DNA of 64,000 nt, from positions 1-64,000 of the forward strand of contig NZ_LWBP01000145.1 of the NCBI RefSeq assembly GCF_002078015.1. Direction: 5' to 3'. The stretch comes from Niastella populi (lineage in GTDB: Bacteria > Bacteroidota > Bacteroidia > Chitinophagales > Chitinophagaceae). This document shows, in pieces, positions 8,814 to 18,148 of this stretch (position 1 is its first letter; the number at the start of each line of letters is the position of its first letter). Under the pieces are notes generated by a model. It saw only the letters and a list, made by a program, of their open reading frames with translations. It was not told where the DNA came from and ran no database searches. The translations under genes were made by a program, and so were the position numbers.

Positions 8814-9965
8814 ATGAACAAACTGGTAGTGTTCCTTACCCTTATTACCGTGCTATCTGGTTGCCAGAACCCCATTGGAACCGAAACTGCTTTAGTAAAT
8901 GGCCAGATGAACCCAATAGATACCATGCAGGCCGATGCGCTTATAGAAACCCACATTTCGGAACCACCGCAAATTGAATATCCCGGGTTTTCGATCTCCC
9001 GCACTGATTTTATGCTGATGTCCTATATTTCTTTTTCTGAAAATGAAATCATAAAGTACGACCGGAAAAGCAATATTCATGAAGAATGGCTTTTTGATAG
9101 CGTGGTAAAAACCGATACCGCCGAATACCTCGTATACCAGATCGGGCACGATGTTGCCGATGAAGGCAGCGAGAACCAGCGTTTCGTTACCGCTCAATGG
9201 GTTTACCTCGATACCGCCAAAGGTGTGCTGTATGAATACGATGTGCCCAATGAATGTCTTGATAAATGGACCTATGAAAATGACCGGCAGCTATTCTACC
9301 CCGTATATGAACTGTCGCCTAAAACCACTGCCCTGGTAGTTCCATTGAGCGCCATTGGCGAACGCAGGGGATTACTCGATAGTATCTTCAATGAGATTGC
9401 CAAAGCAGACGGTATTTATGCAACGGAGGGCATCCCCAAAACGCATACCATGTACGATTCTTCCGGTTATTATAAATTGCTGAAAAGCAGTAAGCTGGAA
9501 ACCGCCTTCAGACAATACTTCGACCGGGAGTTCTATGTTTACGGCACCGAAGGTTTTACGAAAACCAAAGTAAAGGATATTGTATATGGGCTCGACCAAT
9601 GCATGAGCAATATTTTTGCATTTTGTTTCGACAGGAAAACCCTGAAGTCCATTGGCCATCCTGTTTTTTGTTCCGACAAATTGATTGACCTTAATTATGG
9701 AAAAGATTACAGTATAATAGAAAAAACTATCCAGGACTACGATGCCCGGCACCCGGGCGACTATTCAGACAGTATAAAAACCAAAACATTTGCCCATGTG
9801 GGTGAGTTTTATTTTACCTACAACGATGACTTTCTGTGGGCACAGAAAAATAACAAATCAAAATGTAAGTTCCCGTCCCGCGCCATTTATTGGGCAGATA
9901 CCAAAGGTTCGGTAGATCATTTTTGGGCCGATGGGCTCGACCTGTTTGGAATACCCTGCGACTGA
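8814..9965 (+). CDS. Hypothetical lipoprotein
   Basis: A 383-residue protein with a lipoprotein signal (LITVLSGC, lipid Cys at residue 17). The rest is a soluble, acidic domain rich in Tyr, Asp and Lys with no repeats or recognised catalytic motif. Four Cys residues in the mature part may form disulfides. It probably faces the periplasm or the cell surface. It ends 13 bp before the 3' end of a convergent DUF1080 gene, so transcription of the two collides. I cannot name a family. Confidence 0.65.
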   Translation: MNKLVVFLTLITVLSGCQNPIGTETALVNGQMNPIDTMQADALIETHISEPPQIEYPGFSISRTDFMLMSYISFSENEIIKYDRKSNIHEEWLFDSVVKTDTAEYLVYQIGHDVADEGSENQRFVTAQWVYLDTAKGVLYEYDVPNECLDKWTYENDRQLFYPVYELSPKTTALVVPLSAIGERRGLLDSIFNEIAKADGIYATEGIPKTHTMYDSSGYYKLLKSSKLETAFRQYFDREFYVYGTEGFTKTKVKDIVYGLDQCMSNIFAFCFDRKTLKSIGHPVFCSDKLIDLNYGKDYSIIEKTIQDYDARHPGDYSDSIKTKTFAHVGEFYFTYNDDFLWAQKNNKSKCKFPSRAIYWADTKGSVDHFWADGLDLFGIPCD

Positions 9966-9978
9966 TGTATTCCGGCTA

Positions 9979-10659
9979 TCACAACCGGGTGATCACAATT
10001 TTCCGGAACTCAACTTCTGAACCTTCGGCCTGTAAAGCGATCTGTCCCTGCGAGGCGGTGCAATCGGTACCGTCATTCACCAGATCGTTATTCACCCATA
10101 CTTTAATGTTATCTTCTTTGCATTCAATGACCATGGTATTCCATTGCCCCAATGGTTTTTCAGAGTTGTCGGTAAGGTTCTTTACGCGGCGTTGTTTCCC
10201 TTCGGAAACACCCCATTCATTTTTGGGTCCACGCCGTTTTTCCATATCAGGCACGGTAATATCTTCCTGAATGCACCAGAAGTCACCGGCATTCTCATGC
10301 ATCATTTGCACTTCCAGTGACTTCGGGAACATCTTATACAGCGCCCTTGGCGTTGATGCATGTACAAGCACGCCGCAATTGCCGGGTTTGCCCGGAAAAC
10401 GATATTCTACCTGCAGCCGGTAATTCTTATATACCGAATCGGTAAGCAAATGTCCCTTGGGATTTCCGAGGCTTACCAGCATACCGTCTCTTACAACAAA
10501 AGGATTTTTAGCAGAAGGGTTATTGTCCATGTCAGGAACATCGGCATGCCAGCCGCTGAGGTCTTTGCCATTGAACAGGGAGTAAGATACGTTTTGTGAG
10601 AAGGCGGTGCCGTGATTAAGCGCAATAACAATGATCGATAAGAGGAACGTTTTTTTCAT
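9979..10659 (-). CDS. DUF1080 (3-keto-disaccharide hydrolase-like) secreted protein
   Basis: A 226-residue protein with a signal peptide (MKKTFLLSIIVIAL...AFSQ). The remainder is a single DUF1080 domain: SLFNGKDLSGWHAD at the start, NCGVLVHAST, MFPKSLEVQMMHENAGDFW, GQWNTMVIECKEDNIKVWVNNDLVN and ALQAEGSEVEFRKIVI at the end. Members adopt a concanavalin-like sandwich, and some hydrolyse 3-keto-glycosides; the substrate of this copy cannot be told. It stands alone and is probably periplasmic. Confidence 0.88.
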   Translation of the reverse strand: MKKTFLLSIIVIALNHGTAFSQNVSYSLFNGKDLSGWHADVPDMDNNPSAKNPFVVRDGMLVSLGNPKGHLLTDSVYKNYRLQVEYRFPGKPGNCGVLVHASTPRALYKMFPKSLEVQMMHENAGDFWCIQEDITVPDMEKRRGPKNEWGVSEGKQRRVKNLTDNSEKPLGQWNTMVIECKEDNIKVWVNNDLVNDGTDCTASQGQIALQAEGSEVEFRKIVITRL

Positions 10660-11037
10660 AATGCAAGGTGTAAAGTTGGTGCGGGATAAATTTACTGAAA
10701 TGCTTTCATCCCGCGCAACTCAGGGGCCAGCTGCCGCGGATAATTTGAAATTTCACAATTTTAAACGGTCTTTTTTTCAATTGCGCTGCCACCAGGCATT
10801 TCCGGCCGGGGCCGTCTTTCTTTTTACCGGCTGTAAGGGAAACGATGGCTGACTGGTTGTGGTTTCTGTGCTTTAAATCGCACGGCAAATGCAGACCAAG
10901 CCCAGACCAAACCCAGACAAACCCCAGGCATTTTCTGCGTTTTGTATGTGTTTAATGTACGTTAAGTATTAAAATATTTTGCATTGTATGCCATTAATCT
11001 ATATTGTATTACGAATCTTCACCATTAAATCAACTTT
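10660..11037. other. Intergenic region with a short direct-repeat run
   Basis: A 378-bp gap between divergent genes. At about 10892-10929 there are four imperfect copies of an 11-bp unit resembling CCCAGACCAAA. It should hold promoters for both neighbours, but I could not place them firmly. No gene is seen. Confidence 0.4.
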
Positions 11038-11673
11038 ATGGCAACTTATTTTGATGGCATAAACGGCAGCTTCAAAGGCAAAGTAGGTACAGTGATCGGC
11101 TCCTCCTGGAAAGGGATTCCTTATATGAAATCGCTGTACCATAAGCGTACAATTCCGCCACATGAAATGGAGCAGCAAAACCGTAACAAATTCGGCATGG
11201 CGCATCGTTGGCTGCAGCCTGTAATAGAATTTGTGCGGGCGGGTTATAAGGGCTACAGTTCAACCGTGGAAGGTTTTCTTGCCGCCAAATCATGTATTTT
11301 AAAAAATGCATTTGTGGTTGATGGTAAGAACATGGTTATAGATCCGGCGTTGGTGCAGGTAAGTTTTGGCGATCTGCCCTTGCCGGCAAATATAACGGCG
11401 GTAAAGACCGCGCCTGATGAATTGCAGATACTTTGGGATGCGGTTGACAAAAGGTATGAAGAGGCCTATGATCAGATAATGATGCTGGCATATGATATAG
11501 AAAATGGCGAAGCAAATTATAATATCACCGGCCAGTTCAAATACAGCGGGTCAGATACACTGCATATACGGTCTGCCATCCCTGAACGAACTTATCATAT
11601 TTATGCGGCATTCGTTGCTGCAGACAGAAGCAGGCAGTCGGCAAGCGTATACCTGGGAACGATCAATAATTAA
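11038..11673 (+). CDS. DUF6266 family protein
   Basis: A 211-residue protein with the DUF6266 layout: N-terminal GSFKGKVGTVIGSSWKGIPYMKS, a middle stretch IEFVRAGYKGYS, and a C-terminal beta-rich half (ILWDAVD...). Members are typical of Bacteroidota and their function is unknown; some regard them as resembling phage structural or head-decoration proteins, but nothing phage-like surrounds this copy. No signal peptide is visible. It stands alone and ends before a 16-bp-arm hairpin. Confidence 0.82.
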   Translation: MATYFDGINGSFKGKVGTVIGSSWKGIPYMKSLYHKRTIPPHEMEQQNRNKFGMAHRWLQPVIEFVRAGYKGYSSTVEGFLAAKSCILKNAFVVDGKNMVIDPALVQVSFGDLPLPANITAVKTAPDELQILWDAVDKRYEEAYDQIMMLAYDIENGEANYNITGQFKYSGSDTLHIRSAIPERTYHIYAAFVAADRSRQSASVYLGTINN

Positions 11674-11691
11674 ACATCATTCTACCTAATT

Positions 11692-11724
11692 AGGTGTGTC
11701 ACACTTTCAAAGTGTGGCACACCT
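11692..11724 (+). repeat. GTGTGGCACAC-type palindrome, terminator-like
   Basis: AGGTGTGTCACACTTT and AAAGTGTGGCACACCT form 16-bp arms with one G-T wobble and a single-base loop. It lies 18 bp after the stop of the DUF6266 gene. A close relative lies at 49036-49068, also just after a gene. Confidence 0.7.
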
Positions 11725-12079
11725 TTAAGCATTTTCTATACAAAGGTTAATACATGCTTAACATGCATTGTTGCCTGTGTGTCAGGCTGTTTTACAGGCA
11801 CTGGGTTATAACAGTGCATTTGGCAATATTTTTTAGCGGTTTTCGTTTATAGGATAACTTTTTCCATATTTATACCACGATGAATTATTTGACAGAAAGG
11901 TTGCCTGAAAAAGTAATTTTTTTGTATGTGGTATTGTTTTTGTTTTAGGTGTGTTAATGACATTTAATTTGTAATATTGCGTCACACTAATATCATTTTC
12001 ACTCCGATTGCAGGAAGTATCCGAATTGCCAGATGGACATTAATTGTTAACCCTGCAAAAAAGATCCAATCCAATTTTT
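11725..12079. other. Intergenic leader region
   Basis: About 355 bp without a gene, between the palindrome and the next signal-peptide gene. It is AT-rich with T-runs near 11920-11945. I see no RNA gene or riboswitch and cannot place the promoter with confidence. Confidence 0.35.
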
Positions 12080-12862
12080 ATGCGAAAGATTATGTTTTTA
12101 GTTGCTGCTTTTTCATGCTCGGCAGCCTTTGCTCAACCCAAGTCTTATTCAACGAACAATGCGCACTCGCACAATGACTACCAGCAGTCGGCTCCGCTCT
12201 TCTCGGCCTACAATCTGCAGTTTGGTAGTGTTGAAGCCGATGTGATGCTGGCAAATGATGAATTACTGGTAGCCCATACCGAGCGGGATATTCCCCAGCA
12301 CCGGACGTTGGAAGAGTTATACCTGAAACCTATTCAGGGATATATTCAAACCAATAAAGGCTATCCTTATGCCGATACTTCACGCTCGCTGGTATTGATG
12401 GTAGATATTAAATCTGAAGCAATTCCTGCGTTGAACAAAATAATAGATCTTTTACAGAAGTATCCTGAACTTACCCGTTCACCCAAATTTAAAGTATTGA
12501 TCAGCGGTAACAAACCTTACCCTAATACCTATATCTCATATCCTTCATTTGTAGTGTTCGATGGCTTGTTAAGCAACCGCTACTCAAAGGAAGCGTTATC
12601 GCGCATAGCCATGCTGAGCGATAACTTTATCAACTATTCAAAATGGAAAGGAAATGGTCCTATTCCTGAAAAAGACCTGGAAAGACTGCAAAAGAACATC
12701 AATAAAGCACATAGCCTGGGAAAGCTGGTACGTTTATGGAATGTGCCTGATTTCGATGATGCCTGGACCGAAGTTCTTAAATTGGGTGTTGATTATATCG
12801 ACTCCGATAGTATCAAGGCCCTCGCTGCTTTCCTGAAAAAGCAACAACAATTAAAAGGTTAA
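12080..12862 (+). CDS. Secreted PI-PLC/glycerophosphodiesterase-like protein
   Basis: A 260-residue exported protein. I chose ATG 12080 because it begins a clean signal peptide (MRKIMFLVAAFSCSAAFAQ). The mature part starts with AHSHNDY, the motif of the Bacteroidota 'phosphatidylinositol-specific phospholipase C/GDPD family', followed by SVEADVML (metal-binding Glu and Asp in a TIM barrel), LLVAHTE and LMVDIKSEA. The end (LWNVPDFDDAWTEVLKLGVDYIDSD) is the last barrel strand region. Such enzymes cleave phosphodiesters of lipid head groups; the actual substrate is unknown. It is monocistronic with a strong hairpin 38 bp after the stop. Confidence 0.8.
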   Translation: MRKIMFLVAAFSCSAAFAQPKSYSTNNAHSHNDYQQSAPLFSAYNLQFGSVEADVMLANDELLVAHTERDIPQHRTLEELYLKPIQGYIQTNKGYPYADTSRSLVLMVDIKSEAIPALNKIIDLLQKYPELTRSPKFKVLISGNKPYPNTYISYPSFVVFDGLLSNRYSKEALSRIAMLSDNFINYSKWKGNGPIPEKDLERLQKNINKAHSLGKLVRLWNVPDFDDAWTEVLKLGVDYIDSDSIKALAAFLKKQQQLKG

Positions 12863-12899
12863 TCAGCTCCTAAGCGCTCGAATAAAAAGATTGGAACCT

Positions 12900-12941
12900 G
12901 GAGGAATGTTATCGAAAGATGCATTCCTCCATTTTATTTTA
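12900..12941 (+). terminator. Hairpin terminator
   Basis: GGAGGAATG (12900-12908) and CATTCCTCC (12922-12930) form a 9-bp stem followed by ATTTTATTTT. It lies between convergent genes. Confidence 0.75.
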
Positions 12942-13004
12942 AAGAAGCCGGGCCGGAGGCCTATCTTAACATTCAGGGTGGCGTTCTAAATGGCTCCCGT
13001 TATT

Positions 13005-14819
13005 TTACCTGAACTCATAACCCAATCCTGTTACCTGGGTAAGCAGGGTAGCGGGCGCATCGGTGGCCGTGCACCTTCCTTCCATTACGGGTGCAATAGG
13101 AGAGTGCACCGCCAGGTATTCTTCAATGACCTTATGCATGGTGTGCCCCAGCAGTTTAGGTTGTTTAACGCCCTGCACGCGGCAAATGGTGGTATCGGGG
13201 TCGCCCTCGCGTTCACAGGCAATAAAACTGTATTCCCTGTTCAGGTCAATGGGCTGGCCGGCCACTTTGATATAGTTCACTCTTTTGCCCGCATCGTTAC
13301 CCAATGTAAAATTTACCTCCATGCCTTTGAACCGCACCACCCAGCCGCCAAGCCGTTTCGCAGGGTCTTGGGCAAAGGCATTTTCCAGTTCCGTTTCCAT
13401 CCATTGCCATAATTGTTTGCCCGAAATAGAACCTTTTTTCGCTTCGCTATCAACCGGCAACATGCTCCATAAATAATCCACGGTAATGTGGGCCATGCCT
13501 GTGGCGGGGTCGGGTACCAGGGGCGGACAAAACCGGAAACCATTGCTCAGCGCAATATCGGGTTTGAACTTCCACATGATGGCATCGGTGATGAAATTAT
13601 CCATAGGCGATTCAATTACATAATACCTTACCAGTGGCAGTTTTGTTTTTCCTATTACCCGGTCCAGTTCTTTTTTATAAGGCTCTTTTGCCGTAGAAAT
13701 AAGGCGTTTCATTTCTTCATCCGCTTTGTATTTCTCAGGATCGACATCGAGCAGTTGATATACCTGGTCTTTGATAACGCCGTTTTCCATTACGATATCC
13801 AGTTTGGCAATAAAGGAACCAAAGGCGCCCGGTTCGGTCACTTTTGCATATTTTCCCTGCACTGGTTTTCTCAGCCGTTCGTGGGTATCGGCGCCAAGAA
13901 TATAATCAACTCCCTTTATCTGCTCCATATTCGACAGGCCAAATTGCTGCGCGAGGCCCATATGTGTAAGCAGGAATACCAACTGGCATTTTTCATACTC
14001 CTTCAGGATCTTAATGTATTTAGCTACATTGTTTTCAGGCGGTGTGAATTTGATGCCGTCGCAATAGGCGGGCGATTGCCGTTTTGGCGTAAGCGGATCA
14101 TTGTAACCGATGAACCCTGTTTTGATGCCGGCAATATGTTTTACGAAGTAAGGTGGAAAGATGAGATCACCCTTCATTTCATCATTGGTATCGTGATACA
14201 TATTGGCGCACACTTTCAACGCGTTATAACCAAACATGTCCTGCATCATCATTTCCTTGCCATAAACCACTTCCCAGTTGCCCGGCAGCATTATGTCGTA
14301 ACCAATATTGTTCATCAATGGTACAATGGCCCTGCCTTCGCTCAGGGCGGCGATACCACTGCCCTGAAAACAATCACCGCCATCGATGACGAGCGTATTC
14401 ACCGCATTTTGTTTGCGCAATGTATTGATCATCGTTTTCAGGCTGGCCAGTCCGCCCCGTTTTTTAAAGACCGGTTTCCCGTTCTCGATAAAGAATTCAT
14501 CGTGTGCCATCACCTGCGAATGAATGTCGGCAGTATGTAATAAGGTAAGCATGGGCGCTTTGCCATTTTGCACGGCCTTGTTGCGTTGCATGCTGTTGGC
14601 TTTATACGTAGCGTCTTCATCGTGTAATGCGGCAGCGGCGAGCGGCGTGGTTATCAGTCCACCCCCGATACCCAGGCCCAGGCCAAGCCGGCCTGCTTTT
14701 TTTATGAATTCACGGCGGCCGTTTTCGGAGACTTCTATATGCAGTTCTTTTTCTGCACGGCTGATCTCATTATCATGGCAAACCGCGCAGCTGCATTGGT
14801 GTGAGTGAGTGGCAGACAT
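13005..14819 (-). CDS. Tat-exported SoxB/5'-nucleotidase-like metallophosphoesterase
   Basis: A 604-residue protein. A twin-arginine signal (GRREFIKKAG, residues 34-43, then a Gly/Leu-rich stretch) follows an unusual N-terminal segment with Cys9, Cys11 and Cys14. The metallophosphoesterase half carries TADIHSQ (Asp98, His100), GGDCFQGSG (Asp149) and GNWEVVYG (Asn181). In ordinary 5'-nucleotidases the last motif is GNHE; here the catalytic His is Trp, as in SoxB-type enzymes (GHWEFTYG). The C-terminal half is a 5'-nucleotidase C-domain (SNGFRF, about residue 430 on). A substrate cannot be named: nucleotide or thiosulfonate hydrolysis are both possible. No sox genes lie nearby. It is convergent with the phospholipase-like gene. 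Confidence 0.82.
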   Translation of the reverse strand: MSATHSHQCSCAVCHDNEISRAEKELHIEVSENGRREFIKKAGRLGLGLGIGGGLITTPLAAAALHDEDATYKANSMQRNKAVQNGKAPMLTLLHTADIHSQVMAHDEFFIENGKPVFKKRGGLASLKTMINTLRKQNAVNTLVIDGGDCFQGSGIAALSEGRAIVPLMNNIGYDIMLPGNWEVVYGKEMMMQDMFGYNALKVCANMYHDTNDEMKGDLIFPPYFVKHIAGIKTGFIGYNDPLTPKRQSPAYCDGIKFTPPENNVAKYIKILKEYEKCQLVFLLTHMGLAQQFGLSNMEQIKGVDYILGADTHERLRKPVQGKYAKVTEPGAFGSFIAKLDIVMENGVIKDQVYQLLDVDPEKYKADEEMKRLISTAKEPYKKELDRVIGKTKLPLVRYYVIESPMDNFITDAIMWKFKPDIALSNGFRFCPPLVPDPATGMAHITVDYLWSMLPVDSEAKKGSISGKQLWQWMETELENAFAQDPAKRLGGWVVRFKGMEVNFTLGNDAGKRVNYIKVAGQPIDLNREYSFIACEREGDPDTTICRVQGVKQPKLLGHTMHKVIEEYLAVHSPIAPVMEGRCTATDAPATLLTQVTGLGYEFR

Positions 14820-15033
14820 AGCAATCGTTATTTTAAGTAATGGCTGGTATTGAATTGAAACATGCTAAATTACCTTGTTTATGGCTAAAATTCGCCATGC
14901 GTGTGGGTGAAACACAATAAGTCGTGAATTACCCCCTTAATTGTCCCTTTCGCCCATCAGGCGTTGTGTAAACCTGGCGTAAGTTTGTGTTGTCAATCGA
15001 GCATATCTTATTAACTAATAAAAAAACAAAAAA

Positions 15034-15459
15034 ATGTCAACAACTAATGTAACAAGACTCACAGTAGAAAGCACAATTAATGCGCCTGTTGAAAAAGTTT
15101 GGAAATTCTGGTCATTGCCTGAGCATATAACAAAATGGTGTTCTCCTTCTCCCGACTGGCATGCACCCAGAGCTGAAAATGATTTAACCAAAGGCGGTAA
15201 ATTCAATACCCGCATGGAAGCAAAGGATGGCAGCTTTGGTTTTGATTTTGAAGGCGTGTATGACGAAGTAAAAACAAATGAACTGATTGAATATACAATG
15301 AGCGATGGCCGCAGGGTGGAGATCAAATTTGCAGGCAAAGGCAACGAAACCAAAGTAACCGAAACATTCGATCCTGAGAACGAGAATCCTCTTGAAATGC
15401 AACAGGCTGGCTGGCAGGCTATTTTGGACAATTTCAAAAAGTATACCGAGGAAAACTAA
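15034..15459 (+). CDS. SRPBCC/AHSA1-type START-like protein
   Basis: A 141-residue cytoplasmic protein of the SRPBCC superfamily: TVESTINAPVEKVWKFWSLPEHITKW at the N-terminus, GGKFNTRMEAKDG and FEGVYDEVKTNELIEY in the middle, TKVTETFDPENE and GWQAILDNFKKY in the closing helix. The fold binds hydrophobic ligands or co-chaperone partners (AHSA1 stimulates Hsp90); no specific ligand can be inferred. It is a single gene with a textbook terminator after it. Confidence 0.9.
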   Translation: MSTTNVTRLTVESTINAPVEKVWKFWSLPEHITKWCSPSPDWHAPRAENDLTKGGKFNTRMEAKDGSFGFDFEGVYDEVKTNELIEYTMSDGRRVEIKFAGKGNETKVTETFDPENENPLEMQQAGWQAILDNFKKYTEEN

Positions 15460-15485
15460 GCTGAACTTTTTTGGATATTACCAGG

Positions 15486-15511
15486 CCCCGTTTAAAAAAA
15501 CGGGGTTTTTA
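15486..15511 (+). terminator. Rho-independent terminator
   Basis: CCCCGTTT, a four-A loop, then AAACGGGG and five T residues. It lies 26 bp after the SRPBCC stop. Confidence 0.9.
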
Positions 15512-15578
15512 ATTGAAAATACAACATGTATTTTTTAATGCTGAATCATAACAAAATAAGTTACGCATCATCCTTTTA

Positions 15579-15595
15579 AAGTACGTTCCGTACTT
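15579..15595. promoter_or_regulatory. 17-bp palindrome, candidate operator of the mutagenesis cassette
   Basis: AAGTACGTTCCGTACTT has perfect 7-bp arms and a 3-bp centre. It lies 158 bp before the polymerase ATG and downstream of the previous terminator, so it belongs to the polymerase promoter region. It could be a damage-response operator, but LexA sites differ among Bacteroidota and this is inference. Confidence 0.4.
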
Positions 15596-15753
15596 CGACC
15601 ACTGTATTGCAAGCCTTGTTTCTAAAGCTTTTGCTTCGAAACAATTTATTGTATTGAAGATTGTTATGATCTTTCGGGTACTAATGCCTTTAGTTGTTGT
15701 ATGCTAAAAAAGTTAGTAATAGTGCTAGCTTTGATGTAAAGCAACGGGGCATT

Positions 15754-18141
15754 ATGTACTTAAACTGCAGAACATATTTTAGTGTACGATACGGAACTTA
15801 TTCAACGGAAGAACTGGTGAACACCGCTGCTGAACATGGTTTACATGTGCTGGCATTAACGAACATCAATTGTACCTGCGATAGCTGGGACTTTGTGAAT
15901 TTCTGCCGGCAGAAAGAAATAAAACCGGTAGTGGGGGTAGAAATAAGAAATGAAGATACCCTGCTTTATATTTTAATAGCCAGGAACAACAAGGGTTTTG
16001 CGGGTGTCAACGAGTTTTTATCATTCCATCTTCAACAAAAGGCAAACTTTCCCTACGATGCGGCCGCTTATTTTCAGGGCAGTCCTGATGTGTACATTAT
16101 TTATCCCTTTGATAGAAAGGCTCCCGGTGATCTGTTGCCGGGCGAGTATATCGGCATACTGGCCGCTGAGTTAAATAAATTGTTTGGTACCGACTGGAAG
16201 AGTTACGACCACAAATTTGTCGTGCGCCAGCCGGTGACCTTTCAAAACAAACAGTATTACAACCTGCACCGGCTGCTGCGGGCAATTGATAAGAATACTT
16301 TATTGTCGAAACTGCCTGTTGAAACACAGGCTTTGCCCGATGAAATATTTGTTTCCCCGGCTACCCTGCTCGAACAGTTCAGGCAATTTCCTGCTATTGT
16401 AACGAACACCTACAAACTGCTTGACGATTGCCGCATTGAAATGGATTTCAAGGTTGATAAAAATAAAAAATGCTTTAGTGCCACCGTTGAAGATGACAGG
16501 GTGTTGCTGGAAAAGCTGGCTTCAGAAGGATTGATTGCGCGCTATGGCCGCCAAAATAAAGCGGCACAGGAACGGCTGCAAAAGGAATTGAAGATCATCA
16601 ATGATCTTGGGTTCAATTCCTATTTTTTGATCAACTGGGATATTATCAGGTATGCCCAGTCGCGCGGGTTTTATTATGTAGGGCGGGGGAGCGGCGCCAA
16701 TTCCATTGTAGCTTATTGTTTGCGCATTACCGATGTAGACCCTATAGAACTGAACCTTTATTTCGAACGTTTCCTGAACCCGGAAAGAACTTCTCCTCCT
16801 GATTTCGATATAGATTTCAGCTGGACCGACCGCGACGATATCATGGATTATATCTTTAAAAGATATGGAAAGAAGCATGTGGCGCTTTTAGGTTCGTATG
16901 CTACGTTTCAGCATGATGCCATCATCATGGAACTGGGAAAGGTGTTTGGGCTGCCCATCGACGAAATAAAGAACCTGCAGCGAACGGCCAGCCCTACAGA
17001 TAAAATACAACGTATCATTTTGCAATATGGCGCGCTCATGAAGAATTTTCCCAACAACATCTCCATTCATCCCTGCGGTATGCTGGTGACGGAAAAACCC
17101 ATCAATGAATATGCCGCCCTGTTTATGCCGCCTAAGGGATTTGCCACCACGCAGATGGATATGTTTGTGGCAGAGAACATAGGTATAAACAAGTTCGATA
17201 TCCTCAGCCAGCGCGGGCTGGGCCATATAAAAGAAAGCCTGCGGTTAATAAAGGCCAATAAAGGCATAGATGTGAATATTCACGACTTCCATAATTTCAG
17301 GCACAATACAGCCATCAAAAAACAAATACGGGAGGCGGAGACCATCGGTTGTTTTTATATAGAATCACCGGCCATGCGGCAATTGTTGAAAAAGCTCCGG
17401 TGCGATGATTATGTAACGCTGGTGGCTGCCAGTTCCATCATCAGGCCGGGTGTGGCGCAATCGGGTATGATGCGCGAGTATATCACCCGCTTCCATAACC
17501 GCGATAAAGTGGTTTACCTGCACCCGCTTTTTGAAGAACATTTAAGTGAAACGTTTGGGGTAATGGTGTTCCAGGAAGATGTTATAAAGATAGCGCATTA
17601 CTTTGCCGCACTGTCGTTGGGCGAAGCCGATATTCTGCGGCGGGCCATGAGCGGCAAGTACCGTTCGAACAACAAGTTCAGGCAAATAAAAGAAAAGTAC
17701 CTCACGAACTGCCGCCACCTGGGATATACCGATGAACTGGCAAATGAAGTATGGCGGCAGATGGAAAGTTTTGCCGGTTACAGTTTTAACAAGGCGCACT
17801 CGGCCAGTTTTGCGGTGGAGAGTTATATGAGCCTGTATCTGAAAACTTTCTTCCCTAAAGAATTCATGGTGGCAGTGATCAATAATTTCGGCGGCTTTTA
17901 TTCAACCGAACTGTATTTTCTTGAACTGATGAAGGCCGGCGGTATTATACATGCACCCTGTGTCAATAACAGTGATATCTATACTTCCATAAAAGGTGAT
18001 GAAGTGTATGCCGGTTTTATTCATATAAAAGCCTTGCAGGATAAAGCGATGCAGTTGATCGTTGAAGAGAGGAAGACCGGCGGGGCGTACCTGCATTTAG
18101 GATTTTATAGAACGCACCGATATTGGCCTCGAGCAGCTTAA
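15754..18141 (+). CDS. dnaE2: DnaE-type (error-prone) DNA polymerase III alpha subunit, N-terminal 795 residues before a frameshift
   Basis: This is the main part of a C-family polymerase of the short DnaE2 kind. I start at ATG 15754 (MYLNCRTYFSVRYGTYS), the usual family start; the frame extends upstream only through TTG. The PHP domain (about 1-200) lacks the usual metal ligands (RTYFSVRYG instead of HSxYSxxDG; LTNINCTCD), so proofreading activity is unlikely. The catalytic palm has PDFDIDF (Asp350, Asp352, Asp354), with GRGSGANSIVAYCL before it. The frame ends prematurely at 18139-18141: homology continues in the +1 frame from 18101 (DFIERTDIGLEQLN). Comparison with the family pattern suggests a 2-bp deletion after the codon at 18097-18099. 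The C-terminal ~200 residues are thus separated. DinB follows. Confidence 0.85.
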   Translation: MYLNCRTYFSVRYGTYSTEELVNTAAEHGLHVLALTNINCTCDSWDFVNFCRQKEIKPVVGVEIRNEDTLLYILIARNNKGFAGVNEFLSFHLQQKANFPYDAAAYFQGSPDVYIIYPFDRKAPGDLLPGEYIGILAAELNKLFGTDWKSYDHKFVVRQPVTFQNKQYYNLHRLLRAIDKNTLLSKLPVETQALPDEIFVSPATLLEQFRQFPAIVTNTYKLLDDCRIEMDFKVDKNKKCFSATVEDDRVLLEKLASEGLIARYGRQNKAAQERLQKELKIINDLGFNSYFLINWDIIRYAQSRGFYYVGRGSGANSIVAYCLRITDVDPIELNLYFERFLNPERTSPPDFDIDFSWTDRDDIMDYIFKRYGKKHVALLGSYATFQHDAIIMELGKVFGLPIDEIKNLQRTASPTDKIQRIILQYGALMKNFPNNISIHPCGMLVTEKPINEYAALFMPPKGFATTQMDMFVAENIGINKFDILSQRGLGHIKESLRLIKANKGIDVNIHDFHNFRHNTAIKKQIREAETIGCFYIESPAMRQLLKKLRCDDYVTLVAASSIIRPGVAQSGMMREYITRFHNRDKVVYLHPLFEEHLSETFGVMVFQEDVIKIAHYFAALSLGEADILRRAMSGKYRSNNKFRQIKEKYLTNCRHLGYTDELANEVWRQMESFAGYSFNKAHSASFAVESYMSLYLKTFFPKEFMVAVINNFGGFYSTELYFLELMKAGGIIHAPCVNNSDIYTSIKGDEVYAGFIHIKALQDKAMQLIVEERKTGGAYLHLGFYRTHRYWPRAA

Positions 18142-18148
18142 TATACTG

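Noticed and set aside
11038-11673. DUF6266 protein as evidence of a prophage.
   Set aside because: No other phage gene, integrase or attachment site lies near it.
13488-14540. A 350-codon frame opposite the SoxB-like gene.
   Set aside because: Its composition (His/Phe/Ile-rich) is that of an antisense shadow, while the other strand has clear metallophosphoesterase motifs.
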